A DNA stretch of 64,000 bases from Alloscardovia venturai (GCF_042676605.1 NZ_JBHTHQ010000021.1:124001-188000), one strand, 5' to 3'; shown: positions 8,619-17,712, numbered from the stretch's first letter. The notes: generated by a model not told the origin, from the sequence alone. Made by a program: numbers and translations.

Positions 8619-10145
8619 ATGGCTGCTTTTATCTCTACATTTCTCGATCGCCAAACTGATTGGTGGATAGCTCTTGGGCAGCATATTCAGATTTCACTTC
8701 TTGCCCTGATCGTATCTATTGCTATTGCTGTCCCTCTCGCGTTTCTTCTGCAACGCTGGCGGAAAGTATCAGATGTTGTTGTACAGATAACGGCCATTTT
8801 CCAAACAATTCCGTCCCTCGCATTACTTGGCCTTTTCATTCCTATTATGGGTATCGGGACTGTTCCAGCTGTTGTAGCGCTCATCATCTATGCGATTTTT
8901 CCTATCCTGCAAAATACTTTGACAGGACTTCGTCAAGTCGATCCGCAACTTGAAGAGGCTGCTGAGGCCTTTGGCATGAGTGAGTGGGAAAAGCTCAAGA
9001 CATATCGTGTCGCTATCGCAATGCCCGTTATCATGGCAGGAGTTCGCCTTGCAGCAGTGATGATTATCGGTACTGCAACTCTTGCTGCTCTTATCGGAGC
9101 GGGAGGACTAGGATCATTTATCTTGCTGGGAATTGATCGCAATAATATGCCGCTTATCCTCATTGGCGCATTGACGTCTGCAACGCTAGCAATAGTTGCT
9201 CATTACGGTATTGGGTGGATGAGTAAGCTGAGTATGAAGAAGACTCTTGCTACTTTCACTGCGCTTTGTATAGCGCTCGGCATATCGTATGCGACTCCAA
9301 GTATGGTCAGTGCTGTGAACTCGCATAAGACAACACATATTGTCGTTGCGGGGAAGCTTGGCTCTGAACCAGAAATTCTTATGAATATGTATAAAGAGCT
9401 TATAGAGAAGAATAGCGATATAACCGTTGAAGTAAAGCCAAATTTCGGTAAGACCAGTTTTGTCTATAATGCGTTGAAGTCAGGGAAAATTGATATCTAT
9501 CCAGAATTTACGGGGACAATTACTTCATCACTTTTAAAGAATCCGCCGCATGTAAGTAACGATCCACAGCAAGTGTACGTTACCGCTCGAGATGGTATAA
9601 AGAAGCAGGATAATTTGGTTCTTCTCAAACCTATGAAATATCAGAATACATATGCTCTTGCTGTAAAATCAGGGTATGCTCGTGAGCATGGTCTTACGAC
9701 TATCTCTGACTTGGGTAAAGTACAAGGCGAAGCAAAAGCAGGGTTTTCTCTCGAATTTAATGATCGAGCTGATGGTGGTAGAGGTCTTAAAATCATTTAT
9801 GGATTGCGTCTCAACGTCGCCACGATGGAGCCGTCATTACGCTATCAAGCACTAGAAAATGGCGACGTGCAAATTATCGACGCGTATTCTACAGATAGTC
9901 AGATTTCCCAGTATCACCTTACAGTGCTTAAAGACGATAAGATGCTTTTCCCACCTTACCAAGGTGCACCATTGATGAGAGCACAAACACTCAAGGAACA
10001 TCCTGAATTGGAGAAGATTCTCAATAAGCTTTCAGGGAAAATTACTGAGAAGCAGATGTCCTCGATGAACTATGAAGTCAATGTTCAAGGCAAGTCTGCG
10101 AGCACAGTAGCGCACGAATTTTTGAAGAAAGAAAGGATACTATAG
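8619..10145 (+). CDS. Osmoprotectant ABC transporter, fused permease and substrate-binding protein
   Basis: A 508-residue fusion. Residues 1 to about 200 are a ProW/OpuCB-type permease with about six membrane segments and the EAA loop EEAAEAFGMSEWEKLKTYRVA; a further hydrophobic segment (about 208-230) probably anchors the next part outside the cell. Residues about 237-505 form a type II substrate-binding domain of the OpuC/ProX group: VVAGKLGSEPEILMNMY, GKIDIYPEFTGTITSSLL, NTYALAVKSGYAREHGL, IDAYSTDSQI and LFPPYQGAPLMR. Fusions of permease and binding protein are known in Gram-positive Opu systems. It starts immediately after the ATPase stop (TAG then ATG), and its stop abuts the ATG of the following ABM gene. 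With a single permease type, the complex is presumably two fusions with two ATPases. Confidence 0.92.
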   Translation: MAAFISTFLDRQTDWWIALGQHIQISLLALIVSIAIAVPLAFLLQRWRKVSDVVVQITAIFQTIPSLALLGLFIPIMGIGTVPAVVALIIYAIFPILQNTLTGLRQVDPQLEEAAEAFGMSEWEKLKTYRVAIAMPVIMAGVRLAAVMIIGTATLAALIGAGGLGSFILLGIDRNNMPLILIGALTSATLAIVAHYGIGWMSKLSMKKTLATFTALCIALGISYATPSMVSAVNSHKTTHIVVAGKLGSEPEILMNMYKELIEKNSDITVEVKPNFGKTSFVYNALKSGKIDIYPEFTGTITSSLLKNPPHVSNDPQQVYVTARDGIKKQDNLVLLKPMKYQNTYALAVKSGYAREHGLTTISDLGKVQGEAKAGFSLEFNDRADGGRGLKIIYGLRLNVATMEPSLRYQALENGDVQIIDAYSTDSQISQYHLTVLKDDKMLFPPYQGAPLMRAQTLKEHPELEKILNKLSGKITEKQMSSMNYEVNVQGKSASTVAHEFLKKERIL

Positions 10146-10433
10146 ATGACCCTTACCATCAATATCCGATACACAGGTAAAGACGGTGCCGCACAAGATT
10201 TTGCACGCGAAATGACAGAGTGCGGAATTGTGCAGACAATTCGTAAACGTCAAGGAAACCTTCGCTACGAGTATTATCAGCCGCTTGACGATCCTGACAC
10301 CATCCTGCTTATCGATCAGTGGACGAGCCAAGCAGAACTCGATGCTCATCATAAATCTCCTGAAATGCCTAAAATCGCAGAGCTACGCGACAAATATCAT
10401 TTGCATATGAAAGTGGAACGCTTCATCTCGTAG
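10146..10433 (+). CDS. Antibiotic biosynthesis monooxygenase (ABM) domain protein, YgiN-like
   Basis: A 95-residue ferredoxin-like-fold protein of the ABM family: RYTGKDGAAQDFAREM, GNLRYEYYQPLDDPDTILLIDQW and KVERFIS match the usual strand-helix pattern, including the conserved W in the DQWTSQAELDAHHKS stretch. Relatives are quinol monooxygenases, haem-degrading enzymes or autoinducer-related proteins; the small ones usually have no assigned substrate. Its ATG follows the permease/binding-protein stop with zero spacing, making it the last gene of the four-gene Opu cassette. Why a monooxygenase-fold protein is coupled to an osmoprotectant importer is unknown. Confidence 0.82.
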   Translation: MTLTINIRYTGKDGAAQDFAREMTECGIVQTIRKRQGNLRYEYYQPLDDPDTILLIDQWTSQAELDAHHKSPEMPKIAELRDKYHLHMKVERFIS

Positions 10434-10458
10434 ATTGCGTTTCATAGAATAGACTCTT

Positions 10459-11121
10459 ATGAAACGTGAGCACAGACACCAACACTTGCGATTGCGTGTG
10501 AACGCAGTCGCTGTAATTGTATGTGGAGTTCTTTTAAGCCTGGCAGCATGTGACCCTCCACGAAATAGTGCGATAGGCCATAGCTATACGCTCAGTGAAG
10601 CGAGCCAGTACGTGTCACGAGACGATGATGGAGACGTTAAAAACGTCATTGTAGACGTTATTGCATCTTTTCATCCCCACTCGTCCTCTTGCTCGTCTTT
10701 CATGAGAAAAGTTGCAAACGATATCGAAAAAACCGGTATCGTCGCACGTTACCGAAGTGCTACGTCAATCGATGAGCAGATTTCATTAGCACAATCTGCT
10801 ATCGCCGCATATCCGCGAATTATCGTTCTTCCCAAAGATACTCTTACGGAAAGTACAGTAAAAAAGTGGATGCCAGTTCTCATATCGGCACGCTCGCATG
10901 GAGTCGCAATTGTCATAGCACAAAGCATCTCTCATGGCGCGGCAGACGCAGCTCATGCAACTCATCAGACAAGTGTTCCTGTAAGTGAAAAATATTATGC
11001 CGCTCTATGGAATTTTGAGAGGTCAACTGCGACTAAGGATACATATTCGTTGTTCAAAGCTGCGATGACTATCGTGGAAGACAAACCTCACAACACGGTG
11101 ATGACCATCGTCAAGGATTAA
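10459..11121 (+). CDS. Putative lipoprotein with a possible periplasmic-binding-protein-like lobe
   Basis: A 220-residue protein with a basic N-terminus, a hydrophobic stretch and a lipobox LAAC placing the lipidated Cys at residue 31, so the mature protein is anchored on the outer face of the membrane. The part from VKNVIVDVIASFHPHSS through AQSAIAAYPRIIVLPKDTL to ARSHGVAIVIAQSI resembles one Rossmann-like lobe of type I sugar-binding proteins, but at about 190 mature residues it is too short for the two-lobe fold (about 300). I do not recognise a family. The last residues hold a short repeat (MTIVED and MTIVKD, 11066-11118). It sits 8 bases before the P-type ATPase gene, so the two are probably co-transcribed. 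Confidence 0.6.
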   Translation: MKREHRHQHLRLRVNAVAVIVCGVLLSLAACDPPRNSAIGHSYTLSEASQYVSRDDDGDVKNVIVDVIASFHPHSSSCSSFMRKVANDIEKTGIVARYRSATSIDEQISLAQSAIAAYPRIIVLPKDTLTESTVKKWMPVLISARSHGVAIVIAQSISHGAADAAHATHQTSVPVSEKYYAALWNFERSTATKDTYSLFKAAMTIVEDKPHNTVMTIVKD

Positions 11122-11129
11122 GGATTTCT

Positions 11130-13613
11130 ATGGTTTCTCAGGCTTCACAGATTTCACAAGTTTCTCGTATCTCAGGTCTTTCATCAAACGAGGTTCGTGA
11201 ACGCATACAACGCGGTGAAACAAATACGCTCAAGACGGAAAGTTCTCGCTCTGCAGCCGATATTATTCGTTCCAATATTTTTACGCTCTTTAATGCCATC
11301 ATTCTCACAGCGATGTTGCTCGTTCTTATCACGGGAATGTGGAAGGATGCTGTCTTCGGCTTTGTCATTATCATTAATACCGTCATCGGTATCTTTACTG
11401 AGGTACGCTCAAAAATTACTCTCGACAGGTTGTCTATTCTTGTCGCCGCAAAGCATACTGTACGCCGAGACGGCGCAGATAAAGAAATCGGTCATGATGA
11501 CATTGTGCTTGACGATGTGTTATGGATTAAGTCAGGTGATCAGGTCCCAGCCGATGGGCAGGTGATTGAAGATTACGGACTTGAACTTGATGAATCAATG
11601 CTTACCGGCGAGTCACGGACTGTAAAAAAAGATATCGGCGATAGTGTTTATTCAGGTTCTACAGCCGTTTCCGGCTCTGCGCTTATCCGAGTAACGGCAG
11701 TTGGCGCTCATTCTTATGCTGCAAAACTTACGGAGGAAGCGAAGGTCTTCACAAAGACTCATTCAGATATCAACGATGATATCAATAAGATTCTTAAGTT
11801 CATGATTATCATCGTGGTTCCTCTGTGCGCTTTACTCATCTGGTCGCAGATTCGGCTTGTCGGCGGGTGGACCGTGGCAATTTCTACCGGTGCATGGCGA
11901 GATGCTATCGTTCAGGCTGTGGCAGGGATAGTAGGTCTTATTCCTGAGGGGCTGGTCTTGCTCACATCCTTGAATTTTGCACTCGCAGCGTATCGACTTG
12001 CTCAGAAGAATACTCTTATCCAGGAGTTGGAAGCTGTAGAGACTCTTGCACGAGTGGATGCGCTTAATCTCGATAAGACAGGAACACTGACAGACGGGGG
12101 TATAGCTCTTGATGATGTCGTTGTCTTACCACATGCTGATATCGGCGAAGAAGATATCAAACGTGCTTTGTACGCAGTAACTCATGAGGAAGTCTTAAAT
12201 CCAACCGCTCAAGCCGTGCAAAAAGGACTAGCAAAGGAGTATGAACAATCCTTTGCACAGATGTCACTTAAAAGTCGTGTGCCGTTCTCGTCAGCACGCA
12301 AATGGAGCAGCATAGTTCTTGCTGATGGACAGCAATGGTTCTTTGGTGCGCCAGAAATTATTACCGCAGCTTTGTCTGTTAACTCGAGCGCGGTGATGAC
12401 TCGTGTCCAAGAGATTGCGGATAGCGGGGCGCGCGTCCTTGTGCTCGCTTATGCTGCGACATCCCATGAAACAGATAGAGATGTAGACGAATCAGACATA
12501 TTAGAGATTATCAATCCTAACGCGCGTGTTCAGGCTCTTGTGGTGTGTTCAGAGTCAGTGCGTCCTGATGCTCAGCAGACTCTTGCATGGTTTAGACAGC
12601 AGGGAGTACGCCCGCGCGTCATCTCTGGTGACAATCCTCGAACAGTCGCCGCTATCGCGCATAAGGTCAAACTTACAGGGGAGAGTATGCCTCGCTCTAT
12701 AGATGCGCGAGATCTTCCTGATACCGTGCAGGAGGTTGCAACTGTTCTTGAAGATGTTGATGTAGTGGGGCGCGTGCTTCCTCATCAAAAGAAACTTATT
12801 GTTCAGGCGCTTCATTCGCAAGGACATACGGTGGCTATGACGGGCGACGGCGTCAATGATGCGTTGGCTTTGAAGGAAGCAGATCTCGGCATCGCTATGG
12901 GCAATGCTGCTTCTGCAACGAAAGCAGTAGCTCAGGTCGTTCTTGTCGATTCTCTCTTCTCCCACTTACCGGATGTCGTGGCTCGCGGCCGTCAAGTAAT
13001 GGCGAATATGGAACGAGTAGCGAGCCTATTCCTCGTGAAGACGACATATTCTACGGTCATATCCTTGGGAGTTGTACTTCTCGGATTAAATTTCCCCTAC
13101 CTGCCGCGACATATGACTTACATCGGTTGGTTTACGATTGGAACGCCCGCATTCTTCCTTGCATTAGCGCCAAATACGCGGCGATATCTTCCGGGCTTTC
13201 TCCAACGTGTCTTACGCATTGCTATCCCCGCTGGTTTAGCGACTGGAGTAAGTGTCCTTGCATCCACCTTCTTCGTTCCGCGCATTATGGGATGGACAGA
13301 TCTTGCAGAGCATATGGTCCAGCTTCGTACAGTCAATGTAGCAGTTCTCTTCGTTTTAGGTATTGTGATGCTGGCAAGTATTTCTAGGCCTCTTAAGTCA
13401 TGGAGGGGGTGGCTTGTAGCTTTCTTTACAATTGCTGGTGTCGCCGGTGCGTATATACCTTTTATCGCAAAGTTCTTCCAGCTCAATGCACCAAGTACTG
13501 TTCAAGATTTACTACTCACTGGTGGAGTTTCACTCGTAGCAGTGAGTATCTGGGTGTGCATTCGTTGGATAGCACGCAGAAGTAGAAGATTTCTACACAA
13601 GTTAGATAGATAA
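11130..13613 (+). CDS. Cation-translocating P-type ATPase (CtpE-like)
   Basis: An 827-residue P-type ATPase in the cytoplasmic membrane. Features in order: N-terminal membrane pair; actuator domain with the TGE motif in DESMLTGESRTV; the ion-channel segment with GLIPEGL; the phosphorylation site DKTGTLTDGG (Asp about 315); a nucleotide-binding domain; the hinge TGDGVNDALALKEADLGIAMG (about 570-590); and a C-terminal bundle of about six membrane helices. It has no N-terminal heavy-metal (CxxC) domain. The PEGL motif and overall layout resemble mycobacterial CtpE and pneumococcal Exp7, for which calcium transport is reported; ion specificity here is inferred. It follows the lipoprotein gene by 8 bases and ends at a strong hairpin. 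Confidence 0.88.
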   Translation: MVSQASQISQVSRISGLSSNEVRERIQRGETNTLKTESSRSAADIIRSNIFTLFNAIILTAMLLVLITGMWKDAVFGFVIIINTVIGIFTEVRSKITLDRLSILVAAKHTVRRDGADKEIGHDDIVLDDVLWIKSGDQVPADGQVIEDYGLELDESMLTGESRTVKKDIGDSVYSGSTAVSGSALIRVTAVGAHSYAAKLTEEAKVFTKTHSDINDDINKILKFMIIIVVPLCALLIWSQIRLVGGWTVAISTGAWRDAIVQAVAGIVGLIPEGLVLLTSLNFALAAYRLAQKNTLIQELEAVETLARVDALNLDKTGTLTDGGIALDDVVVLPHADIGEEDIKRALYAVTHEEVLNPTAQAVQKGLAKEYEQSFAQMSLKSRVPFSSARKWSSIVLADGQQWFFGAPEIITAALSVNSSAVMTRVQEIADSGARVLVLAYAATSHETDRDVDESDILEIINPNARVQALVVCSESVRPDAQQTLAWFRQQGVRPRVISGDNPRTVAAIAHKVKLTGESMPRSIDARDLPDTVQEVATVLEDVDVVGRVLPHQKKLIVQALHSQGHTVAMTGDGVNDALALKEADLGIAMGNAASATKAVAQVVLVDSLFSHLPDVVARGRQVMANMERVASLFLVKTTYSTVISLGVVLLGLNFPYLPRHMTYIGWFTIGTPAFFLALAPNTRRYLPGFLQRVLRIAIPAGLATGVSVLASTFFVPRIMGWTDLAEHMVQLRTVNVAVLFVLGIVMLASISRPLKSWRGWLVAFFTIAGVAGAYIPFIAKFFQLNAPSTVQDLLLTGGVSLVAVSIWVCIRWIARRSRRFLHKLDR

Positions 13614-13649
13614 GAGAATCCTCGACTGTAGACAGCCGAGGATTCTCTT
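13612..13649. terminator. Bidirectional hairpin terminator between convergent genes
   Basis: A perfect 13-bp inverted repeat (13612-13624 with 13637-13649, loop 12) lies directly between the stop of the P-type ATPase gene and the stop of the minus-strand Bax-inhibitor gene. The left arm includes the end of the ATPase stop codon. A/T-rich flanks on both sides suit use in both directions. Confidence 0.8.
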
Positions 13650-13665
13650 AAATTAACTTCTGAAG

Positions 13666-14430
13666 TTAATCGTGATTGATGATACTGAGTAAATCAATAA
13701 ACATATTGATGAAATCAAGATATAGGTCTAATGCGCAGTAAATAGATGCACGCTTAACCATTTCAAGATTATCTCCGAAGGAGCTCAATATAACGCGTGT
13801 CTGACGAGTGTCATACACGGTAAAACCAGCAAAGATAATGAGTGAAATTCCAGACAAAACCATGGTATTGAGGCTGATACCTGCGATAAGCATGATGACC
13901 TCGGCGACGATGAGGACGATTAACGCTACGCCTAGAATTGGTCCGAGTTTGAGGACATCCATTTTGGTTGTCAAGGAGAACATGGTCAGCGCAAAGAAGA
14001 ATGCGGCACTAAATGCTAGAGCGATAACGATGCTTCCATACGAATAGACGGCGAAAATAGTACTAAGTGTGAACCCCATCAATGCTGCATAAGCGTAGAA
14101 AACAGTACGTGCAACTGCTGTGCTCATCTTCATTACACGAGCAGAGAGGAATATAACCAGTGCTATCTGAGCGATGATAAGACCCCAGAATCCAAACACG
14201 CCGGTCGCTGCGAGGAACTTATAGTACAAATCAAATGCATACGATGCCCAAGCTACGACCGCAGTGATAATGATACCGACAGTCATTTCTAAGTAGGTGC
14301 GAGTGACAGCAGAGCGCTGTGCTTTCTCTATATCTACGTGGGTTACGCCTATAGTAAAGTTAGCTGACGCATCCGCTGTGGAGCTGACTTGGTCAGTGGA
14401 TGTATATGGTGTGGAAGTGAAGTCAGTCAT
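13666..14430 (-). CDS. Bax inhibitor-1/YccA family membrane protein
   Basis: A 254-residue integral membrane protein of the BI-1 (TMBIM/YbhL) family. After a polar 35-residue N-terminus come seven hydrophobic segments (for example MTVGIIITAVVAWASYAF and IVIALAFSAAFFFALTMF). Conserved family features are the YDTRQTR motif near residue 205 and the C-terminal ALDLYLDFINMFIDLL with acidic residues that form the proposed calcium/proton sensor pair. The reverse-strand ATG is preceded by GGAGA. It lies downstream of, and probably with, the alarmone synthetase gene (48-base gap). Bacterial members behave as pH-sensitive calcium leak channels; the physiological role here is unknown. Confidence 0.93.
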   Translation of the reverse strand: MTDFTSTPYTSTDQVSSTADASANFTIGVTHVDIEKAQRSAVTRTYLEMTVGIIITAVVAWASYAFDLYYKFLAATGVFGFWGLIIAQIALVIFLSARVMKMSTAVARTVFYAYAALMGFTLSTIFAVYSYGSIVIALAFSAAFFFALTMFSLTTKMDVLKLGPILGVALIVLIVAEVIMLIAGISLNTMVLSGISLIIFAGFTVYDTRQTRVILSSFGDNLEMVKRASIYCALDLYLDFINMFIDLLSIINHD

Positions 14431-14478
14431 AATTCTCCTTCGTTATTTTTCCATCTATCTATGAAGTCTACCTGATTT

Positions 14479-15225
14479 TTACTCATAGAGTGAATCTTTG
14501 TGCGGAGCGGACACTAAATCGCGATGAACTTGCTGGAGTTGCAAATCAATCTCATAGAGTTCTTTAGCAGCATTATGTAAGGTCGCTGCATGCATAGCAA
14601 TGCGTTGAGGATCATTGTTGCTCTTATAGCGTAAACGATGCTCTAAGCTTGCCCAGTAATCCATAGATATGGTGCGGAACTGCACTTCGACAGGTATATC
14701 TTTCGCGCCAGTGGTGAGAAAGACGGGTACAGAGTAAATCACATGTAAACTGCGATATCCAGATCCTTTCGGATGCTTAATATAGTCTTTAACTTCTAGA
14801 ATTGCGATATCACTTTGACGACTGAGCTGACTTGCGATAGCGTACACATCGTCGACATAATTACACATCACGCGTATACCTGCGACGTCAAACACGTTGT
14901 TTTCAATGCTTTCGATGGATAGGGGCAGGTCATGCTTAGCGAGTTTCCCTGCTATAGAAGTGATAGACTTCATGCGTCTTTCCATATGATGAATCGGATT
15001 ATGAGAGTAACGAGTTTGATATTCATCATCGAGGATTTCAAGCTTTGTGCTAATTTCCTGCATGGCTCCGCGATATGCCTGCATAAGAGCCTCAAAATCG
15101 AGACCAAATTTCAGAATCTCTTCTTCATTTTCTGGTGTATCGAGCTCAGGGATAGAATCTGCAATTCCAACTAACGCCTGAGTAATATCTGCCATAGAGA
15201 TAGGGTTTTGACGGTCGAGTATCAT
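14479..15225 (-). CDS. Small alarmone synthetase (RelQ/RelP-like GTP pyrophosphokinase)
   Basis: A 248-residue single-domain (p)ppGpp synthetase: helices before RYSHNPIHHMERRMKSI, the synthetase core with IAGIRVMCNYVDDVY-type sequence, the substrate loop GSGYRSLHVIYSVPVF, and the catalytic-region VEVQFRTISMDYWASLEH. It lacks the HD hydrolase, TGS and ACT domains, so it should make but not degrade alarmone; the bifunctional RelA encoded at 46447-48810 would supply hydrolase activity. I chose the first ATG (15225) because AGAGGTG stands before it, whereas the internal ATG before ADITQAL has no ribosome-binding site. It is divergent from miaB and probably co-transcribed with the BI-1 gene. Confidence 0.93.
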   Translation of the reverse strand: MILDRQNPISMADITQALVGIADSIPELDTPENEEEILKFGLDFEALMQAYRGAMQEISTKLEILDDEYQTRYSHNPIHHMERRMKSITSIAGKLAKHDLPLSIESIENNVFDVAGIRVMCNYVDDVYAIASQLSRQSDIAILEVKDYIKHPKGSGYRSLHVIYSVPVFLTTGAKDIPVEVQFRTISMDYWASLEHRLRYKSNNDPQRIAMHAATLHNAAKELYEIDLQLQQVHRDLVSAPHKDSLYE

Positions 15226-15305
15226 AAAACACCTCTTTACTATCGACCTTCAGTATAAAACACGGAGAGGAAAGTTTTAAGGTGCGCTCGCTAATATCTA
15301 AGGTT

Positions 15306-16688
15306 ATGAACAACGCACCAGTATATTACATACACACTCTTGGATGCCAGATGAACGCGCACGATTCCGAGCGAATTGCTGGTGTGCTGGAAAAAGATGG
15401 ATATCGCAAAGCTTCACAGGAACAGGTTAAAGATAATGATGTCGACCTCATCGTGCTCAATACATGTGCAGTCCGTGAAAATGCTACGACACGAATGTAT
15501 GGCACGCTTGGTCGTTTCGCACAACTCAAACGTGCTAAGCCACATATACAAATTGCCGTTGGTGGATGCATGGCGCAAAAAGACCGTGCGCGCATTACTG
15601 AACAAGCCCCGTGGGTAGATGCTGTCTTTGGTACGAAAAACATCGGCTCGCTGCCAGAGCTACTTCACAAAGCGTCACGTACTCACCACTCTCAAGTAGA
15701 AGTGGCTACACAGCTCACACAATTTCCTAGTGAGTTGTCCACTGTGCGCGCATCCAAAGCCAGTGCATGGGTGTCAATTTCTGTAGGGTGCAATAATACA
15801 TGCACATTTTGTATCGTCCCTGCTGTGCGCGGTAAAGAGCGGGACCGTAGACCCGGAGATATTCTTGCTGAGATTGAAGACTGCGTATCGCGCGGAATCA
15901 AAGAAGTAACACTACTCGGACAAAACGTGAACTCCTACGGATACTCGACAGGGGACAGGTATGCGTTCGGGAAATTGCTTCGTGCATGTGGGCAGATAGA
16001 AGGACTAGAACGTGTACGTTTTACTTCGCCACACCCAGCAGCGTTTACTGATGATGTGATAGCTGCTATGGCACAGACGCCAAATGTTATGCCGCAATTG
16101 CACATGCCTCTGCAGTCGGGGTCAGACAGAATTTTACGCGCGATGCGTCGTAGCTATCGTACAGAAAAATTTATGAGTATTCTGCACAAGGTGCGTGAAG
16201 CAATTCCACATGCACAAATCACTACCGACATTATTGTAGGATTTCCTGGCGAGACGGAAGAAGATTTCCAGCAGACTATAGATATTGTGCGCCAAGCGTG
16301 TTTTACTTCTGCATTTATCTTCGAATATTCGCCACGACCAGGTACACCTGCAGCGACAATGGAACAGATAGATCCACGCGTATCTCATGAACGTTTAGAA
16401 AGACTGCTCACAATTCAAGAAGAGATTTCTCGTAATATTATGTCTAGTTTTGTTGGGCGTGAAGTAGAAGTGCTTGTCACCGAATTGCGAGGACACAAAG
16501 ATAAACAAACTCAGCGAATTTCGGGGCGAGATCGAGGTGGAAATCTCGTTCATATCGGAATACCTGAGGGGTATGAGCAGCCAGCCATCGGCGACATTAT
16601 CACGTGTACTGTCACCGAGAGTTCGGCACACTATCTCATTGCAGACCCTGACATTCGTCGTGGAGATACATATGAGTTGCAGCACTAA
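15306..16688 (+). CDS. miaB: tRNA-2-methylthio-N6-isopentenyladenosine37 synthase
   Basis: A radical SAM methylthiotransferase that adds the 2-methylthio group to i6A37 of tRNAs reading UNN codons. N-terminal UPF0004 domain with three cluster-binding cysteines (HTLGCQMNAHDSER, LNTCAVRENA, GGCMAQKD), then the radical SAM CxxxCxxC motif CNNTCTFCIVP, and a C-terminal TRAM domain (about the last 70 residues). Start choice is uncertain: ATG at 15306 fits the family N-terminus but has weak ribosome-binding sequence; an in-frame GTG at 15282 has GAGG 11 bases upstream and would add eight residues. Its 3' end overlaps miaA by 17 bases, pairing the two consecutive modification steps. Confidence 0.95.
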   Translation: MNNAPVYYIHTLGCQMNAHDSERIAGVLEKDGYRKASQEQVKDNDVDLIVLNTCAVRENATTRMYGTLGRFAQLKRAKPHIQIAVGGCMAQKDRARITEQAPWVDAVFGTKNIGSLPELLHKASRTHHSQVEVATQLTQFPSELSTVRASKASAWVSISVGCNNTCTFCIVPAVRGKERDRRPGDILAEIEDCVSRGIKEVTLLGQNVNSYGYSTGDRYAFGKLLRACGQIEGLERVRFTSPHPAAFTDDVIAAMAQTPNVMPQLHMPLQSGSDRILRAMRRSYRTEKFMSILHKVREAIPHAQITTDIIVGFPGETEEDFQQTIDIVRQACFTSAFIFEYSPRPGTPAATMEQIDPRVSHERLERLLTIQEEISRNIMSSFVGREVEVLVTELRGHKDKQTQRISGRDRGGNLVHIGIPEGYEQPAIGDIITCTVTESSAHYLIADPDIRRGDTYELQH

Positions 16689-17712
16689 CTATGACGATTC
16701 TCATGAGGCGTATGAGGCGACGACAGCAAACCTTAAAGTTGTCTCTATTATCGGTCCTACAGCATCAGGAAAGACCGCGCTCGCAATTAATCTTGCGCAA
16801 CACCTCGAAAGTCTGACTGGGGTCTCATGTGAGATTGTGAACGCGGATGCATATCAGATGTATAGGCGGATGGATATCGGGACGGCGAAGGCAAGTGAGC
16901 AAGAGCGTGCTCAGATACGTCATCATCTCATCGATATTGTTGAGCCAAGCGATGATATGTCTGTTGCAAAGTTTCAAGAGCTAGCTCGTCGTGAGATTTA
17001 CAATCTCCAATCGCGAGGAATACGACCTATTCTCGTTGGGGGGTCTGGTCTTTATGCGCGTGCAGCAATCGATGACATAAGCTTTCCGGGAACTGATGCG
17101 AGACTCCGTACACGTATAGAAGAGAAAGCTGAACGAGTAGGGCAGGATGCTCTTTTTGAGGAGTTGGCGAGTAAAGATCCAGAGGCCGCTTCCCATATGG
17201 ATGCGCGTAATGTTCGTCGCACAATTCGCGCTTTAGAAGTTATCGAGCTGACTGGAAAACCATTCTCATCGACAATGCCTCGTTACTCTTATGTTATTCC
17301 CACAGTGCAGATAGGCTTAGATCTTTCGCGTGACATCTTGGATGAAAAAATCGAGAAGAGAACTACTCTCATGCGGCAAGAAGGCTTTACTCGCGAGGTT
17401 AAAGAGCTTCGCGGAAAACTGGGAAAGACAGCATCGCGAGCGCTGGGATATCCTCAGATACTGAGTTACCTTAACGGGGAAATTAGCGAAGATGAAGCAT
17501 ATGAGCAGATTGCACAGAAGACAAAACGGCTAGCGCGTAAACAAATGGGCTGGTTCGGACGCGACCCGCGTGTTCATTGGCTTAATGCGACCGATACCGA
17601 CCTTGTTGAGCAATCCTGCGCACTCGTTCTACGTGCAGATCGGGGAGAATTTGATATTTTCGACGAGCATGCGGATGAGTATGTACAGCATCATTTAGGC
17701 AATGTGGAGTAG
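16672..17712 (+). CDS. miaA: tRNA dimethylallyltransferase
   Basis: Transfers the dimethylallyl group from DMAPP to A37 of tRNA, making the i6A that MiaB then methylthiolates. The 346-residue protein shows the P-loop IIGPTASGKTAL (about residue 32), the substrate region NADAYQMYRRMDIGTAK, the VEPSDDMSVAKFQ segment, VGGSGLYARA, and the C-terminal GYPQILSYL and TKRLARKQMGWFGRD regions. I place the start at the ATG at 16672, inside the end of miaB, because GGAG lies about 7 bases upstream and the P-loop then sits at a normal distance from the N-terminus; the longer upstream reading frame is only miaB in another frame. Confidence 0.95.
   Translation: MSCSTNYDDSHEAYEATTANLKVVSIIGPTASGKTALAINLAQHLESLTGVSCEIVNADAYQMYRRMDIGTAKASEQERAQIRHHLIDIVEPSDDMSVAKFQELARREIYNLQSRGIRPILVGGSGLYARAAIDDISFPGTDARLRTRIEEKAERVGQDALFEELASKDPEAASHMDARNVRRTIRALEVIELTGKPFSSTMPRYSYVIPTVQIGLDLSRDILDEKIEKRTTLMRQEGFTREVKELRGKLGKTASRALGYPQILSYLNGEISEDEAYEQIAQKTKRLARKQMGWFGRDPRVHWLNATDTDLVEQSCALVLRADRGEFDIFDEHADEYVQHHLGNVE

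Noticed and set aside
5116..15225. Genomic island or mobile element in the accessory segment
   Set aside because: There is no integrase, transposase, flanking repeat or tRNA, and base use looks like the neighbouring core genes.
16474..16671. Longer upstream start for miaA
   Set aside because: The extra 66 residues are the miaB gene read in another frame; the P-loop position and GGAG site support the ATG at 16672.
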